A stretch of DNA of 64,000 nucleotides, taken from contig NZ_JAAVXB010000013.1 of the NCBI RefSeq assembly GCF_012241385.1, positions 50,346-114,345 on the forward strand, read 5' to 3'. This document shows, in pieces, positions 8,789 to 18,226 of the stretch. Under the pieces are notes generated by a model, which was given only the letters and a program-made list of their open reading frames with translations, searched no databases and was not told the DNA's origin. Positions within the stretch are counted from its first letter, which is position 1. Each line of letters starts with the position of its first letter. The stretch is from Solimonas marina (GTDB lineage Bacteria > Pseudomonadota > Gammaproteobacteria > Nevskiales > Nevskiaceae). A program made the translations under genes and the position numbers.

Positions 8789-10141
8789 TCAGCGAGATGC
8801 GCACGGCGAAGCCGTGCAATTCAGTTTGTTGACGCCGCCGCCACCGCGTCCGTGACGGCGCGTCAGCAGCACGGCGAAGCCGGCGATCAGCGAGACCGCA
8901 CCGAGCACGATCAGGCCGCCCTCGATCGATCCGGTCTTCTGTTCGAGGACACCGAGCACGGTCGGCGCGACGAAGCCGCCGAGCCCGCCGACCGAATTGA
9001 TCAGGGCGATGGCCGGCGCCGCCACGCGACTGTCCAGATAGCTCTGCGGAATGGGCCAGAACAGCGACGATGCGGCCTTGAAGCCGACGGCGGCGAAGCA
9101 GACCGCGATGAATGCGAAGACCGGGCCGCCGCTGGTCGACGCGAACAGGCCGATCGACGCGATGACGAACGCGCTGCACGCCCAGGCCTGCTGGTTGGGC
9201 CAGCGCGCCGCGCAACTGGCGAAGATGTACATCGCCACGACCGAAATGATCCACGGCACGCTGTTGAGCAGACCGACATGAAAGCTGCCGATGTTGCCCA
9301 TCTTCATGATGATGCTCGGCATCCAGAACGTCGCGCCGTAGATCGTCAGCGAGATCGAGAAGTACAGGAAGCAGAACAGCGCGATCATCGGGTCACGCAG
9401 CAGGCGCAGGCCGCTGCGATGTCCGGGCGCGCCACGCTCGCGCGCCGACTGCTCGCCGTCCAGCGAGGTCTTGAGCACCTGCTTTTCGTCGTCGGACAGC
9501 CACTGCGCGTCCTCGGGGCGCGAATCGAGGCGGCGCCAGACGACGAAGGCCAGCAGCACCGAGAACAGTCCTTCGATCAGAAACATCCACTGCCAGCCGC
9601 TCAGGCCCAGACCGCTGAGCTGCATCAGCGAGCCGGACACCGGCCCCGACAGGATCGAGGCGATCGCCGAGCCGCTGAGGAAGATCGCCATCGCCTTGCC
9701 GCGCGCGGACGCCGGAAACCATTGCGTGAAATACAGCACTGCGCCAGGGAAGAAGCCGGCCTCGGCGACGCCGAGCAGGAAACGCAGCACGTAGAACTGC
9801 GTCTCGGTGTGAACGAAGACCATCGCCGACGCGACCAGCCCCCAGGTCAGCATGATGCGCGTCAACCAGACGCGCGCACCGAAGCGCTGCATGAGGATGT
9901 TCGACGGCACTTCGCACAGTGCATAGCCGATGAAGAACAGGCCGGCACCGAGACCATAGGCGGCGGCGCCGAAGCCGAGATCGGACTCCAGCTGCTGCCG
10001 CGCGAAGCCGATGTTGACGCGGTCGATGTAGTTGACGATGAACATCACCACGAACAACGGCATCACGCGCCGCTGCACCTTCAGCACCACCGATGCCAGC
10101 GTTACCGCGGAGCTGGCACCGGACGTCTGCGCGGCCGGCAT
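8789..10141 (-). CDS. gudP: MFS transporter, anion:cation symporter family (GudP-like)
   Basis: 450-aa inner-membrane permease with about 12 hydrophobic segments. The first helix region VVMFIVNYIDRVNIGFA is the signature of the anion:cation symporter branch that includes glucarate, galactonate and phthalate permeases. Start placed at ATG 10141, where GGAG lies seven bases upstream; an upstream ATG at 10231 adds an Arg-rich tail without family support. Next to gudD, it most likely imports glucarate/galactarate with protons. Confidence 0.88.
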   Translation of the reverse strand: MPAAQTSGASSAVTLASVVLKVQRRVMPLFVVMFIVNYIDRVNIGFARQQLESDLGFGAAAYGLGAGLFFIGYALCEVPSNILMQRFGARVWLTRIMLTWGLVASAMVFVHTETQFYVLRFLLGVAEAGFFPGAVLYFTQWFPASARGKAMAIFLSGSAIASILSGPVSGSLMQLSGLGLSGWQWMFLIEGLFSVLLAFVVWRRLDSRPEDAQWLSDDEKQVLKTSLDGEQSARERGAPGHRSGLRLLRDPMIALFCFLYFSISLTIYGATFWMPSIIMKMGNIGSFHVGLLNSVPWIISVVAMYIFASCAARWPNQQAWACSAFVIASIGLFASTSGGPVFAFIAVCFAAVGFKAASSLFWPIPQSYLDSRVAAPAIALINSVGGLGGFVAPTVLGVLEQKTGSIEGGLIVLGAVSLIAGFAVLLTRRHGRGGGGVNKLNCTASPCASR

Positions 10142-10314
10142 CAGACGGCTCCGCCGATGGCGGAACACACGGACGCGCACGCGCGCTTCAGAGCTGCACA
10201 CATACACCATCTCCTTCCAGTCACGTCGCACGGCGGCCGTTCGGCCGGTCGTGTCGGAGCGAAGCAGCGCCGCGTTCGCGTGCGCTGCGTCTTTTTAAGT
10301 TTTGGTACCGCGAA

Positions 10315-11898
10315 CTACTGCTGCAGCACGCCGTCCACGCGGCGCCAGATGTTCAAGGGGTTACCATCAGCCAGTGCCGTCGGCAGCAAGGCGGCCGGCA
10401 GATCCTGGTAGCAGACCGGCCGCAGAAAGCGCCGAATCGCCAGCGTGCCGACCGAGGTCGTACGGCCGTCGGACGTCGAAGGATACGGCCCGCCGTGCAC
10501 CATCGCATGGCAAACCTCGACACCGGTCGGCCAACCGTTGGCGAGAATGCGGCCAACCTTGCGCTCCAAGGTCGGCAGCAGCTCGCGCGCCAGCGCGAGA
10601 TCGCCGTCGTCGAGTTGCAGCGTCGCCGTCAACTGACCGTCGAGCGCCTCGCTGAGCGCGCGCAACTGCGCCGCGTCGCGGCAGCGGATCAGCACCGACG
10701 ACGCGCCGAACACTTCCTCACGCAGATGTTCGTCGGCGATGAAGGCCTCGGCATCGGTTTCGAACCACGCGGCCCGACCGCAATACGCCGAACCCACCTG
10801 CCCCTGCGCCAACGTCTGCACCCGATCATGCGCCGCCAGGCGCTCGGTGCCGTTGACGAACGCTTCGTAAATGCCCGGCGTCAGCATGGTTTGCGCGCTC
10901 GCGGCGGCCAGCGCCTCGGCGGCCGCGGCGACGAAGGCGTCGAGGCCCGGGCCGTCGATGGCCAGCACCAGGCCGGGATTGGTGCAGAACTGGCCGGCGC
11001 CCATCGTCAGCGACGCGACGAAGGCCTTGCCGAGCGCCGCGCCGCGTGCCGCCAGCGCCGCCGGCAGCAGATAAACCGGGTTGATCGCACTCATTTCCGC
11101 GTAGACCGGAATCGGCTCCGGACGCGCGGCGGCCGCCTTCATCAAGGCCGTGCCGCCACCACGCGAGCCGGTGAAGCCGACCGCCTTGATGCGCGGATCG
11201 CTGACCAGCGCGGTGCCGATCGCATTGCCGGCGCCGAACAGCAGCGAGAACACGCCTTCCGGCAGGCCACATTTGGCAACGGCGCGCTGCACGGCGGCAC
11301 CAACCAGCTCGGAAACGCCGGGATGTGCGTTATGCGCCTTGACCACGACCGGGCAGCCGGCGGCCAATGCCGAAGCCGTATCGCCGCCGGCGACCGAAAA
11401 CGCGAACGGAAAATTGCTGGCGCCGAATACGGCGACCGGACCCAGCGCGATATGCCGCTGACGCAGATCGGCACGCGGCAGCGGCTGGCGCTCCGGCAAC
11501 GCCGGGTCGAGACGCGCCTCGATCCAACTGCCCTCGCGCACGACACTGGCGAACAGGCGCAACTGACCGGTGGTGCGGCCACGCTCGCCTTCGAGGCGGC
11601 CGCGCGGCAGGCCGGTTTCAGCCATCGCACGTTCGATCAGCACGTCGCCGAGCGCCATGATCTCGTCGGCAATCGTTTCGAGGAATGCCGCGCGCGCGTC
11701 GAGCGAGGTCTCGCGATAGGCGTCGAACGCCGCCGCCGCCAGCGCACACGCGCGATCGACATCGGCCGTCGAGCCCATGCCGAACACCGGCTCCAACATC
11801 GCGCCGGTGGACGGGTCGATCGCACGCAATTCACCTTCGGCGCCGAGTATGGCCTCGGCACCGATGCGCATGCGCCCCGTCAGCAGGTCGGCGCCCAT
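10315..11898 (-). CDS. 2,5-dioxovalerate (alpha-ketoglutarate semialdehyde) dehydrogenase
   Basis: Oxidises alpha-ketoglutarate semialdehyde to 2-oxoglutarate, the last step of the pathway. 527 aa, the length typical of this aldehyde dehydrogenase subgroup. Asn162 (GASNFPF), the nucleotide loop GFTGSRGGG (241-249), general base Glu268 (YAEMS) and catalytic Cys305 (GQFCTNPG) are visible. The start ATG overlaps the kdgD stop by one base (TAATG), showing translational coupling. A 173-base gap without a recognised gene separates it from the permease gene. Confidence 0.92.
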   Translation of the reverse strand: MGADLLTGRMRIGAEAILGAEGELRAIDPSTGAMLEPVFGMGSTADVDRACALAAAAFDAYRETSLDARAAFLETIADEIMALGDVLIERAMAETGLPRGRLEGERGRTTGQLRLFASVVREGSWIEARLDPALPERQPLPRADLRQRHIALGPVAVFGASNFPFAFSVAGGDTASALAAGCPVVVKAHNAHPGVSELVGAAVQRAVAKCGLPEGVFSLLFGAGNAIGTALVSDPRIKAVGFTGSRGGGTALMKAAAARPEPIPVYAEMSAINPVYLLPAALAARGAALGKAFVASLTMGAGQFCTNPGLVLAIDGPGLDAFVAAAAEALAAASAQTMLTPGIYEAFVNGTERLAAHDRVQTLAQGQVGSAYCGRAAWFETDAEAFIADEHLREEVFGASSVLIRCRDAAQLRALSEALDGQLTATLQLDDGDLALARELLPTLERKVGRILANGWPTGVEVCHAMVHGGPYPSTSDGRTTSVGTLAIRRFLRPVCYQDLPAALLPTALADGNPLNIWRRVDGVLQQ

Positions 11899-12812
11899 TA
11901 CTCGCGCCCCTTGATCAAGGCCGCCAGGCTTTCGGTTTCCTCCGCCGTGAGATCCGACAGCGGGCTGCGCACGCGACCGGCCGGACGACCGATGACGTTC
12001 ATGCCGGCCTTGACGATCGACACGGCATAGCCGCGGCGCCGATTGCGGATGGCGATGTACGGCAAGACGAACTCGTTGAGCTCACGGTAGACCGCGGCAT
12101 GATCGCGCGCGCGCACCGCGGCGTAGAACGACAGCGCCCACTTCGGCAGGAAGTTGAAGATGGCCGACGAATACGTCGTCACGCCCATTTCCAGATACGG
12201 CAGCGCAAAGGTCTCGGCCGTCGGCAAGCCGCCGACATAAGTGAGGCGGTCACCGAGGCGTGCGTAGATGCGCGTCATCATTTCGATGTCGCCGACGCCG
12301 TCCTTGAAACCGACCAGGTTCGGGCACTTTTCCGCCAGGCGCGCGACCGAAATGTCGTCGAGCTTGCCATTGGCACGGCTATAGAAGATCACGCCGAGCT
12401 TGGTCGACGCGCAGACCTTCTCGACGTGCGCGGCAATACCGGCGGCATCACATTCGGTCAGATACGGCGGCAGCAACAGAATGCCGTCGGCACCGTTGCG
12501 CTCGGCCGCCTGCGCCAGTTCGCACGCCAGCGCCGTGCCGTAGCCGGCCGGCGCGATGACCGGAATGCGGCTCTTGGTTTCTTCGACGGCCGCACGCACG
12601 ACCTTCGAGACTTCATCCAGGGTCAGCGAAAAGAACTCGCCGGTGCCGCCGGCGGCGAACAGGCCCGCGGCATCGTGGCTGAACAGCCAGCCGAGATTGT
12701 TCCGGTACGCCGCTTCGTCAAAGGCCATGGCCTCATCGAAGTGCGTCACGGGGAAGGACAGCAGGCCGGCGCCCAGCGCCTCGGCCATCTCCTTGGGGGT
12801 GTAGCGGCTCAT
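11898..12812 (-). CDS. kdgD: 5-dehydro-4-deoxyglucarate dehydratase
   Basis: Class I aldolase-superfamily enzyme that decarboxylates and dehydrates 5-keto-4-deoxyglucarate to alpha-ketoglutarate semialdehyde. 304 aa TIM barrel with GGTGE (55-59), the Tyr of FYSRANG near 144 and Schiff-base Lys170 (GFKDGVGD). First gene of the minus-strand cluster; its promoter faces the divergent lysR across 101 bases. With gudD and the semialdehyde dehydrogenase it forms the complete oxidative route from glucarate to 2-oxoglutarate. Confidence 0.92.
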   Translation of the reverse strand: MSRYTPKEMAEALGAGLLSFPVTHFDEAMAFDEAAYRNNLGWLFSHDAAGLFAAGGTGEFFSLTLDEVSKVVRAAVEETKSRIPVIAPAGYGTALACELAQAAERNGADGILLLPPYLTECDAAGIAAHVEKVCASTKLGVIFYSRANGKLDDISVARLAEKCPNLVGFKDGVGDIEMMTRIYARLGDRLTYVGGLPTAETFALPYLEMGVTTYSSAIFNFLPKWALSFYAAVRARDHAAVYRELNEFVLPYIAIRNRRRGYAVSIVKAGMNVIGRPAGRVRSPLSDLTAEETESLAALIKGRE

Positions 12813-12913
12813 ATCGTTCGTTCAGTCGGGCGATGAAGATGAGTGCATCGTAGGCAGCGTGTATATTCACGTCCAAGCCAATTTAGGCATGCATTGATAC
12901 ACGGATTGAATAC
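12813..12913. promoter_or_regulatory. kdgD/lysR divergent control region
   Basis: 101-base intergenic region, AT-richer than its flanks. It contains GTGTATATTCAC (near 12857) and the imperfect dyad TTGATACACGGATTGAATAC just before the lysR start. LysR proteins usually bind T-N11-A dyads in such divergent gaps; the exact sites are inferred. Confidence 0.45.
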
Positions 12914-13798
12914 ATGCTCGATCTGAACCAATTGCGCTGCTTCGTCACCGTCGCCGAGGAATTGCACTTCAGCCGCGCCGCCGAACGCCTGCACATGACA
13001 CAGCCACCGCTGAGCCGGCAAATCCAGTTGCTGGAGCACGCGATCGGCGCGGCGCTGTTCGTCCGCAACAATCGCGTCGTACGGCTGACGCCGGCCGGCC
13101 GCACTCTGTTACCGGAAGCACGCACCATCCTGCGCTTGGCGGAAAACGCCAGCCTGTCGGCACGGCGTGTCAGTCGCGGCGAGGCCGGCGTCGTCTCGGT
13201 CGGCTTCACCGCTGCCGCCGGCTACGAATTCCTGCCCGGCGCCATCGCCCGCTGGCGCGAGGAGGCGCCAGACATCGAGCTGCGACTCAAGGAAATGGTG
13301 AGTGGCCAGCAGCTCGAAGCACTGGACGCCGGTCGTCTCGATTTCGGCCTGCTGCGGCCTCCGGTCACGCGCGACGGCATGCGCTCGAAACGCGTCGTGC
13401 GTGAAACCCTGGTCGCGGCGTTTCCGGCCAATCATCCCTTGGCCAGCAGCGAGTCGCTGACGCTGAAAAGCTTCGATCGCCAGCCGTTCGTGATGTACGC
13501 GCCCGACGAGGCGCGCTACTTCTACGATCTGGTGGCGCGCATCTTCAGCCGCGTCGATGTCAATCCGCTGTATGGCCAGCACGTCAGCCAGGTGCATTCG
13601 GTGCTGGCCCTGGTCCGTGCGGGTCTTGGCGTCGCGCTGGTGCCACATGCAGCCACCAGCCTGCGTTATGAAGGCATCATTTTTCGCGACGTCGCCGGCC
13701 TGTCGCCGGCACGCCCAGTCGAGTTGTATCTAGTGTGGAAGGAAGACAATGACAACCCTGCCCTGCCGCACTTTCTGGCCGGCATCGGCGGCGACTGA
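12914..13798 (+). CDS. LysR family regulator of the glucarate cluster
   Basis: 294-aa LysR-type regulator: winged helix at residues 1-60 (NQLRCFVTVAEELHFSRAAE, then TQPPLSRQIQLLE) and a periplasmic-binding-like effector domain. Divergent from kdgD, so it most likely activates the aldarate operon in response to glucarate, galactarate or an intermediate. It ends six bases from the convergent asmA-like gene. The effector is not deducible from sequence. Confidence 0.88.
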   Translation: MLDLNQLRCFVTVAEELHFSRAAERLHMTQPPLSRQIQLLEHAIGAALFVRNNRVVRLTPAGRTLLPEARTILRLAENASLSARRVSRGEAGVVSVGFTAAAGYEFLPGAIARWREEAPDIELRLKEMVSGQQLEALDAGRLDFGLLRPPVTRDGMRSKRVVRETLVAAFPANHPLASSESLTLKSFDRQPFVMYAPDEARYFYDLVARIFSRVDVNPLYGQHVSQVHSVLALVRAGLGVALVPHAATSLRYEGIIFRDVAGLSPARPVELYLVWKEDNDNPALPHFLAGIGGD

Positions 13799-13804
13799 AT
13801 CCGC

Positions 13805-15808
13805 TTATTTCGCCCGTTTGGGCGGCGGCACCGGCTTACCTGCCTGCAAGTCGTGAATCATCGCCGCGCAATCATTGTCCGGGCCCAGGCCGAGCTGGAT
13901 GGTCGGCAGCAAGGCCGCCAGCGGCGTCAGCAGTACGCCCAGTGCAACCGCCGCGCCGCCGCGCACGGCCAGCGCACCGGGGTTGGGCATGATGTGTGGC
14001 GCGCGCAGCGAGCCGGTGATGTCGATCGGCGCGGCCAGCGAGCCAATGTTCATGCGCTTGGGTTGTGTGCGCAGCGTGTAGTCGAGCTTTTCCTTGCCGA
14101 GGTCGATAGTGCCATCGCCGAGGATATTGGCTTCCGTGGTGTCGAACAGCAGGGTCTTGGTGTCGACCACGCCGCCCTGCATGCCTAGATCGGCAACCAT
14201 GCAACGCATCTGCGCGCGACGCGGCAGCCCCAGCGCCGAGATCAGCGAGTTGCCGAGATCGAGCCCGGCCAGATTGACGAGTAGCGCGCTGACGTCGCCG
14301 CCGGTCATGAACAGCTTGAGACTGCCGTCGCCATCGCCGAGCAGCGCCGCCAGGGAATTGCCGTGCGCGTCGAAAGTCATCGAGCCACCGATCTTGCCCG
14401 TGCCCCGAAATACCGACAGCTTGTTCATGACCTTGCTGAAATCGAGCTCGCGAAAATCGACGTCGGCCTGTGCATGCAGCGGGTCATGTCGCCCGTCGAG
14501 TTCGATGTTGGCAAGCGCACTGCCCTTGCCGACACCTAGGCGCAGCGGCTTGACGGTGATGTCGCCGTCGGTGATCACCAGATGGCCGTCGAGCGAGTCG
14601 AGCGGCATGGTGTCACTGACGACTTTTGCCACCTTGTAGCGCACGTCGAGATCGGCGGCACGGATACGCGGCAGCGCGATCGGCGTGTCCGGCAGCAGCT
14701 TGCCGGTCTTGGCCTGCGCCTTGCGCTGCGACTTCTGCGCAGCACTGTCGTTCGGTGCATCGGCAGCGCCGGGCGTGGCGCCAATGAAGCCACCCAGATC
14801 GCTCCAGACGACTTGCTTCGAGTGCGCGTCTATCGTCACCCGGCGCCGCACGTCGCCATGCGCCGGCATCACGCTGACATCTCCGGCGATGTCGCTCTGC
14901 CCGTAGTGACCGTCGACGTTGCGAAAGCGGATCGCGCCGCTGCCACGGTCGTAGTCCAGATCGCCGGCGATTTCGTAGGGCGGTGACGGCGGCAACGGCA
15001 CGCCGGTCAGCGGATACAGGTCGGCAATATTCTGCCCGCGAAAGTCGAGCTTGAGCTTGGCGCCGCCGAAGCGCAGCGGATCGAGTAGCGTGCCTTTCAA
15101 CGTCACCTGTGTGGCGCCGTTCTTGACCAGCAGATCGACTGGATACGGATGCGCGGCGTCGCGCAGCGTCAGCACCGAACCGCCGATGAAGCGGCCACTG
15201 ATCGGTGCGTCGGCATAGCGGCCGTCTATGTCGACATGAATCGTCGGCTCGGTACTGCCCGCACGGCCTTGGGCGTTGTCTTCGGTGTGAATTTTCAGAC
15301 GAAAGTCCGATTTGAAGTTCGGCTCGACGATGTGCACGTCGCCGTCATGGACCACCAGCCGGCCGATGTCGATCGCCAGCGGCTTGCCGGTCGGCTTTTG
15401 GTCCTTGGACTGCAACGCATCGAACTGATAGTTCGGCTTGCCCGACGGGCCAGGCCCGAGATCACCCATCGGCTTGTCGATCTCGATGTCGAGTAGCGAC
15501 ACACGTCCGTGAAACCATGCCCAGGGGTCGACATGAATGGCCAGTCGCTGCACGGTGGCAAGCTCGCTACCTTTCGGGAATTCAGGCGGATTGGCGATGG
15601 CAATGCCGTCGGCGATGATCCACGGATGCCAGCGCAGCTTGATGTCGAAATGCTGCAGCGTGATCGGCCGACCGAGCGCCGCCGACGCCTGACGCTCGAC
15701 CAGCGGCCGAAACCAGTTCCAGTCCCAGAAAACGACCAGCAGGATCACCGCCAGCACGAGCACGGCAACGCCGTAGCGACCGAGATGCCGCGTGGCTGGC
15801 CGGGTCAT
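13805..15808 (-). CDS. AsmA family protein
   Basis: 667-aa envelope protein with an N-terminal membrane helix (about residues 11-28) followed by a long periplasmic AsmA-like repeat region. The early segment GRPITLQHFDIKL and the C-terminal ...GDGSLKLFMTGGDVSALL... resemble the AsmA domain. AsmA-type proteins are thought to help move lipids between membranes. The start at ATG 15808 has AGGAGG eight bases upstream; an upstream in-frame ATG at 15922 adds an unrelated His/Ser-rich tail. It ends six bases from the convergent lysR. Confidence 0.82.
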   Translation of the reverse strand: MTRPATRHLGRYGVAVLVLAVILLVVFWDWNWFRPLVERQASAALGRPITLQHFDIKLRWHPWIIADGIAIANPPEFPKGSELATVQRLAIHVDPWAWFHGRVSLLDIEIDKPMGDLGPGPSGKPNYQFDALQSKDQKPTGKPLAIDIGRLVVHDGDVHIVEPNFKSDFRLKIHTEDNAQGRAGSTEPTIHVDIDGRYADAPISGRFIGGSVLTLRDAAHPYPVDLLVKNGATQVTLKGTLLDPLRFGGAKLKLDFRGQNIADLYPLTGVPLPPSPPYEIAGDLDYDRGSGAIRFRNVDGHYGQSDIAGDVSVMPAHGDVRRRVTIDAHSKQVVWSDLGGFIGATPGAADAPNDSAAQKSQRKAQAKTGKLLPDTPIALPRIRAADLDVRYKVAKVVSDTMPLDSLDGHLVITDGDITVKPLRLGVGKGSALANIELDGRHDPLHAQADVDFRELDFSKVMNKLSVFRGTGKIGGSMTFDAHGNSLAALLGDGDGSLKLFMTGGDVSALLVNLAGLDLGNSLISALGLPRRAQMRCMVADLGMQGGVVDTKTLLFDTTEANILGDGTIDLGKEKLDYTLRTQPKRMNIGSLAAPIDITGSLRAPHIMPNPGALAVRGGAAVALGVLLTPLAALLPTIQLGLGPDNDCAAMIHDLQAGKPVPPPKRAK

Positions 15809-15954
15809 CGTCTTCGCCTCCTGATCTGACGTTTCGGGATTCGGACTCGATCGTTCTACGCGGAGGCTGACCGCACGCTGACGACATGACGATGGATGGC
15901 TTGGGCGCGCATGATGGTGCACGCCATGGCCTGCTTATTGCGTCGCCGCGCACG

Positions 15955-17250
15955 ATGAGCCACAACCCTGTCTCCACGCGTCCAGCCGAGCAATTCCTGC
16001 TCGCCGCCAAGCGCGCCGAAATCCAGGCGCTGAAGTCGCTTGCGGCCAATTGCGAGGTGGTTGCGCTCACTGGCGAACTGATACACAGCCTGCAGCGCGA
16101 GCGCGGCATCAGCAATGTCTTTCTTGCCTCTGGCGGCACCCGTTTTGCCGGCCAGCGACTGGTGCAGGCCAGCAACAGCCAGGCCAGCGCCGCGGCCCTG
16201 ATCGCGCGTTTCGACGTGCACGCGCTGGAAGACAGCCGAGGCATCGCCGGCATGCGCCTGCTCAACGGCATCGCCTTCGTGCTGCAAGGGCTCGATGAAC
16301 TCGACGGACTGCGTCAGCGCATCGCGCTGTTGCAGGTCTCGCCGCTCGACACCATGCATGCGATCAGCCGCCTGATCGCCGGCCTGCTGGCGATCATCTT
16401 CTCCGCCGCCGACATTTCGAACAATCCGGCGGTCACCGCGCTGCTGGTGGCGCTGTTCAATCTGCTGCAGGGCAAGGAATACGCCGGACAGGAGCGCGGA
16501 CTCGGCAGCATGGGCTTTGCCGCCGGTCACTTCGACGAGACTCTGTGCGAACGGCTGCTGCATCTACAGCAAGGCCAGACGCGCAGCTTCGTCGAATTCC
16601 AGAAGTTCGCCGACGCAGAAATGCAACAGGACTGGCTACGACTCGAAAACAGCGCGCAGTTCGCCGAACTGAGCAAGCTGCGCGGCGTCATCGCGCGCCT
16701 TGCCGATGGCGCGCCGGTCACGCCGGAAATCAGCGAGGTCTGGTACGAACTGACCACCTGGCGCATCGATCGCATGCACGATCTGGAGCAGGCGCTGACC
16801 GATGCGCTGCTGGCCACCAGCCGCCAGCAGCTCGAAACCGCCAAGGCCAGCCAGCAGATCTACCAGACACATGTCAGCACGCTGAGCGGGAGCGTCGCCG
16901 ACGACCGTTCGAGCAGCCTGTTCGACCCGCTGCCGATCCCGGGCGACGACGAGACGCAGACCGCGCCGACGGTGACACCGGAGCTGGCGCGTTCGGTGCA
17001 CGAACTGGTGCGCGCGCAGGCCGACCACATCCGCCAACTCAGCGAGGAGCTGGCGTCGAGCCGCCGCGCCCTCGCCGACCGCAAGTGCATCGAGCGCGCC
17101 AAGGGCATCCTGATGAAGTCGCTGGGCATCAGCGAGGAACAGGCCCACGCGCGCCTGCAACGCCAGGCGATGACCCGCAACATGCGCCTCGTCGACCTCG
17201 CCAACGCCGTCATCGAAACCCACGAGGCGACACGCGGCGCCCTGCCCTGA
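15955..17250 (+). CDS. NIT-domain / ANTAR antiterminator-type regulator (NasR-like)
   Basis: About 431 aa. The N-terminal half is a nitrate/nitrite-sensing NIT domain, with the typical start of an all-helical sensor (LIHSLQRERGISNVFLASGG). The last 60 residues are an ANTAR RNA-binding domain (DRKCIERAKGILMKSLGISEEQAHARL). NasR uses this layout to prevent termination in the leader of nitrate-assimilation operons. No nas genes are near, so this copy is an orphan acting in trans. The start is uncertain: ATG 15886 is in frame, but homology begins after MSHNPVSTRPAEQFL, and neither ATG has a clear ribosome site. Confidence 0.82.
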   Translation: MSHNPVSTRPAEQFLLAAKRAEIQALKSLAANCEVVALTGELIHSLQRERGISNVFLASGGTRFAGQRLVQASNSQASAAALIARFDVHALEDSRGIAGMRLLNGIAFVLQGLDELDGLRQRIALLQVSPLDTMHAISRLIAGLLAIIFSAADISNNPAVTALLVALFNLLQGKEYAGQERGLGSMGFAAGHFDETLCERLLHLQQGQTRSFVEFQKFADAEMQQDWLRLENSAQFAELSKLRGVIARLADGAPVTPEISEVWYELTTWRIDRMHDLEQALTDALLATSRQQLETAKASQQIYQTHVSTLSGSVADDRSSSLFDPLPIPGDDETQTAPTVTPELARSVHELVRAQADHIRQLSEELASSRRALADRKCIERAKGILMKSLGISEEQAHARLQRQAMTRNMRLVDLANAVIETHEATRGALP

Positions 17251-17279
17251 GCGGCGGCTCGCACCGGCAGCAGATCCGG

Positions 17280-17440
17280 GCCATGCGCGTGCCTCGATAC
17301 ACCGCGCTACGCGCGGCACTCGGCATGAACGGTTCGGGGAATTCTCAAAGCGCCTGAGGAGCGTTGTAGCAGCGGCGCAAGCCGCGACCTGGGAGCGATC
17401 CCCAGCCTAGCGTCGCCGCTCGCGCCGCTCCTGCAGGACA
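17280..17440. repeat. Intergenic repeats, families A and B
   Basis: 17286-17338 is a family-A unit (reverse orientation: TTCATGCCGAGTGC, hairpin, GTGTATCGAGGCACGC). 17365-17436 is a family-B unit, an imperfect long inverted repeat starting GCAGCGGCGCAAGCCGCGAC and ending GCGCCGCTCCTGC. Both families recur near 39 kb, 51 kb and 57 kb. The segment has no gene. Confidence 0.7.
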
Positions 17441-17456
17441 CGCGGTTGACGAACGC

Positions 17457-17876
17457 TCACGCCGTGACACCGCCCGCCGGCATCGCCGTCATGTCCATCC
17501 ACATCGCGCCCCAGATATGCCCGTCGGGGTCGGCCATGTCACGGCCGTACATAAAGCCGTGCTCCTGGACCGGGTTGATGTCGGCAGTGCCGCCGTTCGC
17601 GGCGGCCGCGGCGTTCATCGCATCAACCGCCTCGCGGCTGTCGCAGGACACATTGAGGGCCACCTCGCTCGACGTCGACGGCGGAATCGGACGATCCGTG
17701 AACGTGCGCCACTTGTCGTGCGTCACCAGCATGACCTTGATTGCCTCGCTCCAGACCATGCAGGCCGCCGTGTCGTCGGTGAAGCGCGCATCGTTGGTAA
17801 AGCCGAGCGCCTGGTAGAAGCGCATCGAGACGCCGAGATCAGCGACCGGCAGGCTGATGAAAATCATCTTGGACAT
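17457..17876 (-). CDS. VOC family (glyoxalase/dioxygenase-fold) protein
   Basis: 139-aa small protein of the vicinal-oxygen-chelate fold, starting MSKMIFISLPVADLGVSMRFYQALGF, with the second half ending in MADPDGHIWGAMWMD. Members bind a metal and act in isomerase, dioxygenase or antibiotic-resistance roles, and this subgroup is mostly uncharacterised. ATG 17876 is chosen because the upstream extension is rich in Arg and lacks family similarity. Single-gene unit between an orphan regulator and dusA; no function assigned. Confidence 0.82.
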   Translation of the reverse strand: MSKMIFISLPVADLGVSMRFYQALGFTNDARFTDDTAACMVWSEAIKVMLVTHDKWRTFTDRPIPPSTSSEVALNVSCDSREAVDAMNAAAAANGGTADINPVQEHGFMYGRDMADPDGHIWGAMWMDMTAMPAGGVTA

Positions 17877-18226
17877 GGTGACTCCGATGAATTCGAGAAT
17901 GGCGACAATAGCGCCGCCTCTGGTCCGACGAATGAGACGCCGCCATTTCGACATAGCTGGGCCGGCTCTCGCGGCCGCACCGCGCCTGCGGGACTATGCG
18001 GATCATCGAGATGAAGTCGCGATCACCGCCGGAGAATCGGCTCGGACGCCACATCGAACGTGGCGGCCGAAAACCATACGCGCCTTCCCGCGAACCATGC
18101 CCTCGGAGGAGTGGCGCAAGCCGCGACTCGCCGACGACCACCGCCGCGTGCCCACGCTCGTCGGCCCGCGCTCGTGCGGGCGACGGTATTCGACGATAAT
18201 GGTCGGCCGCCGACGTATCGCTGCCG
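17877..18226. other. 350-bp intergenic region upstream of dusA
   Basis: No convincing gene. It holds the promoter regions of the divergent VOC gene and dusA and a short family-B-like fragment (GGAGTGGCGCAAGCCGCGAC, about 18113-18132). Open frames here are short, Arg-rich and have no family signature. Confidence 0.5.

Noticed and set aside
16545..17357. Open frame of 270 aa overlapping the NIT-ANTAR gene
   Set aside because: Frame shadow with many Arg/Gln and no motif; the overlapped gene shows two known domains.
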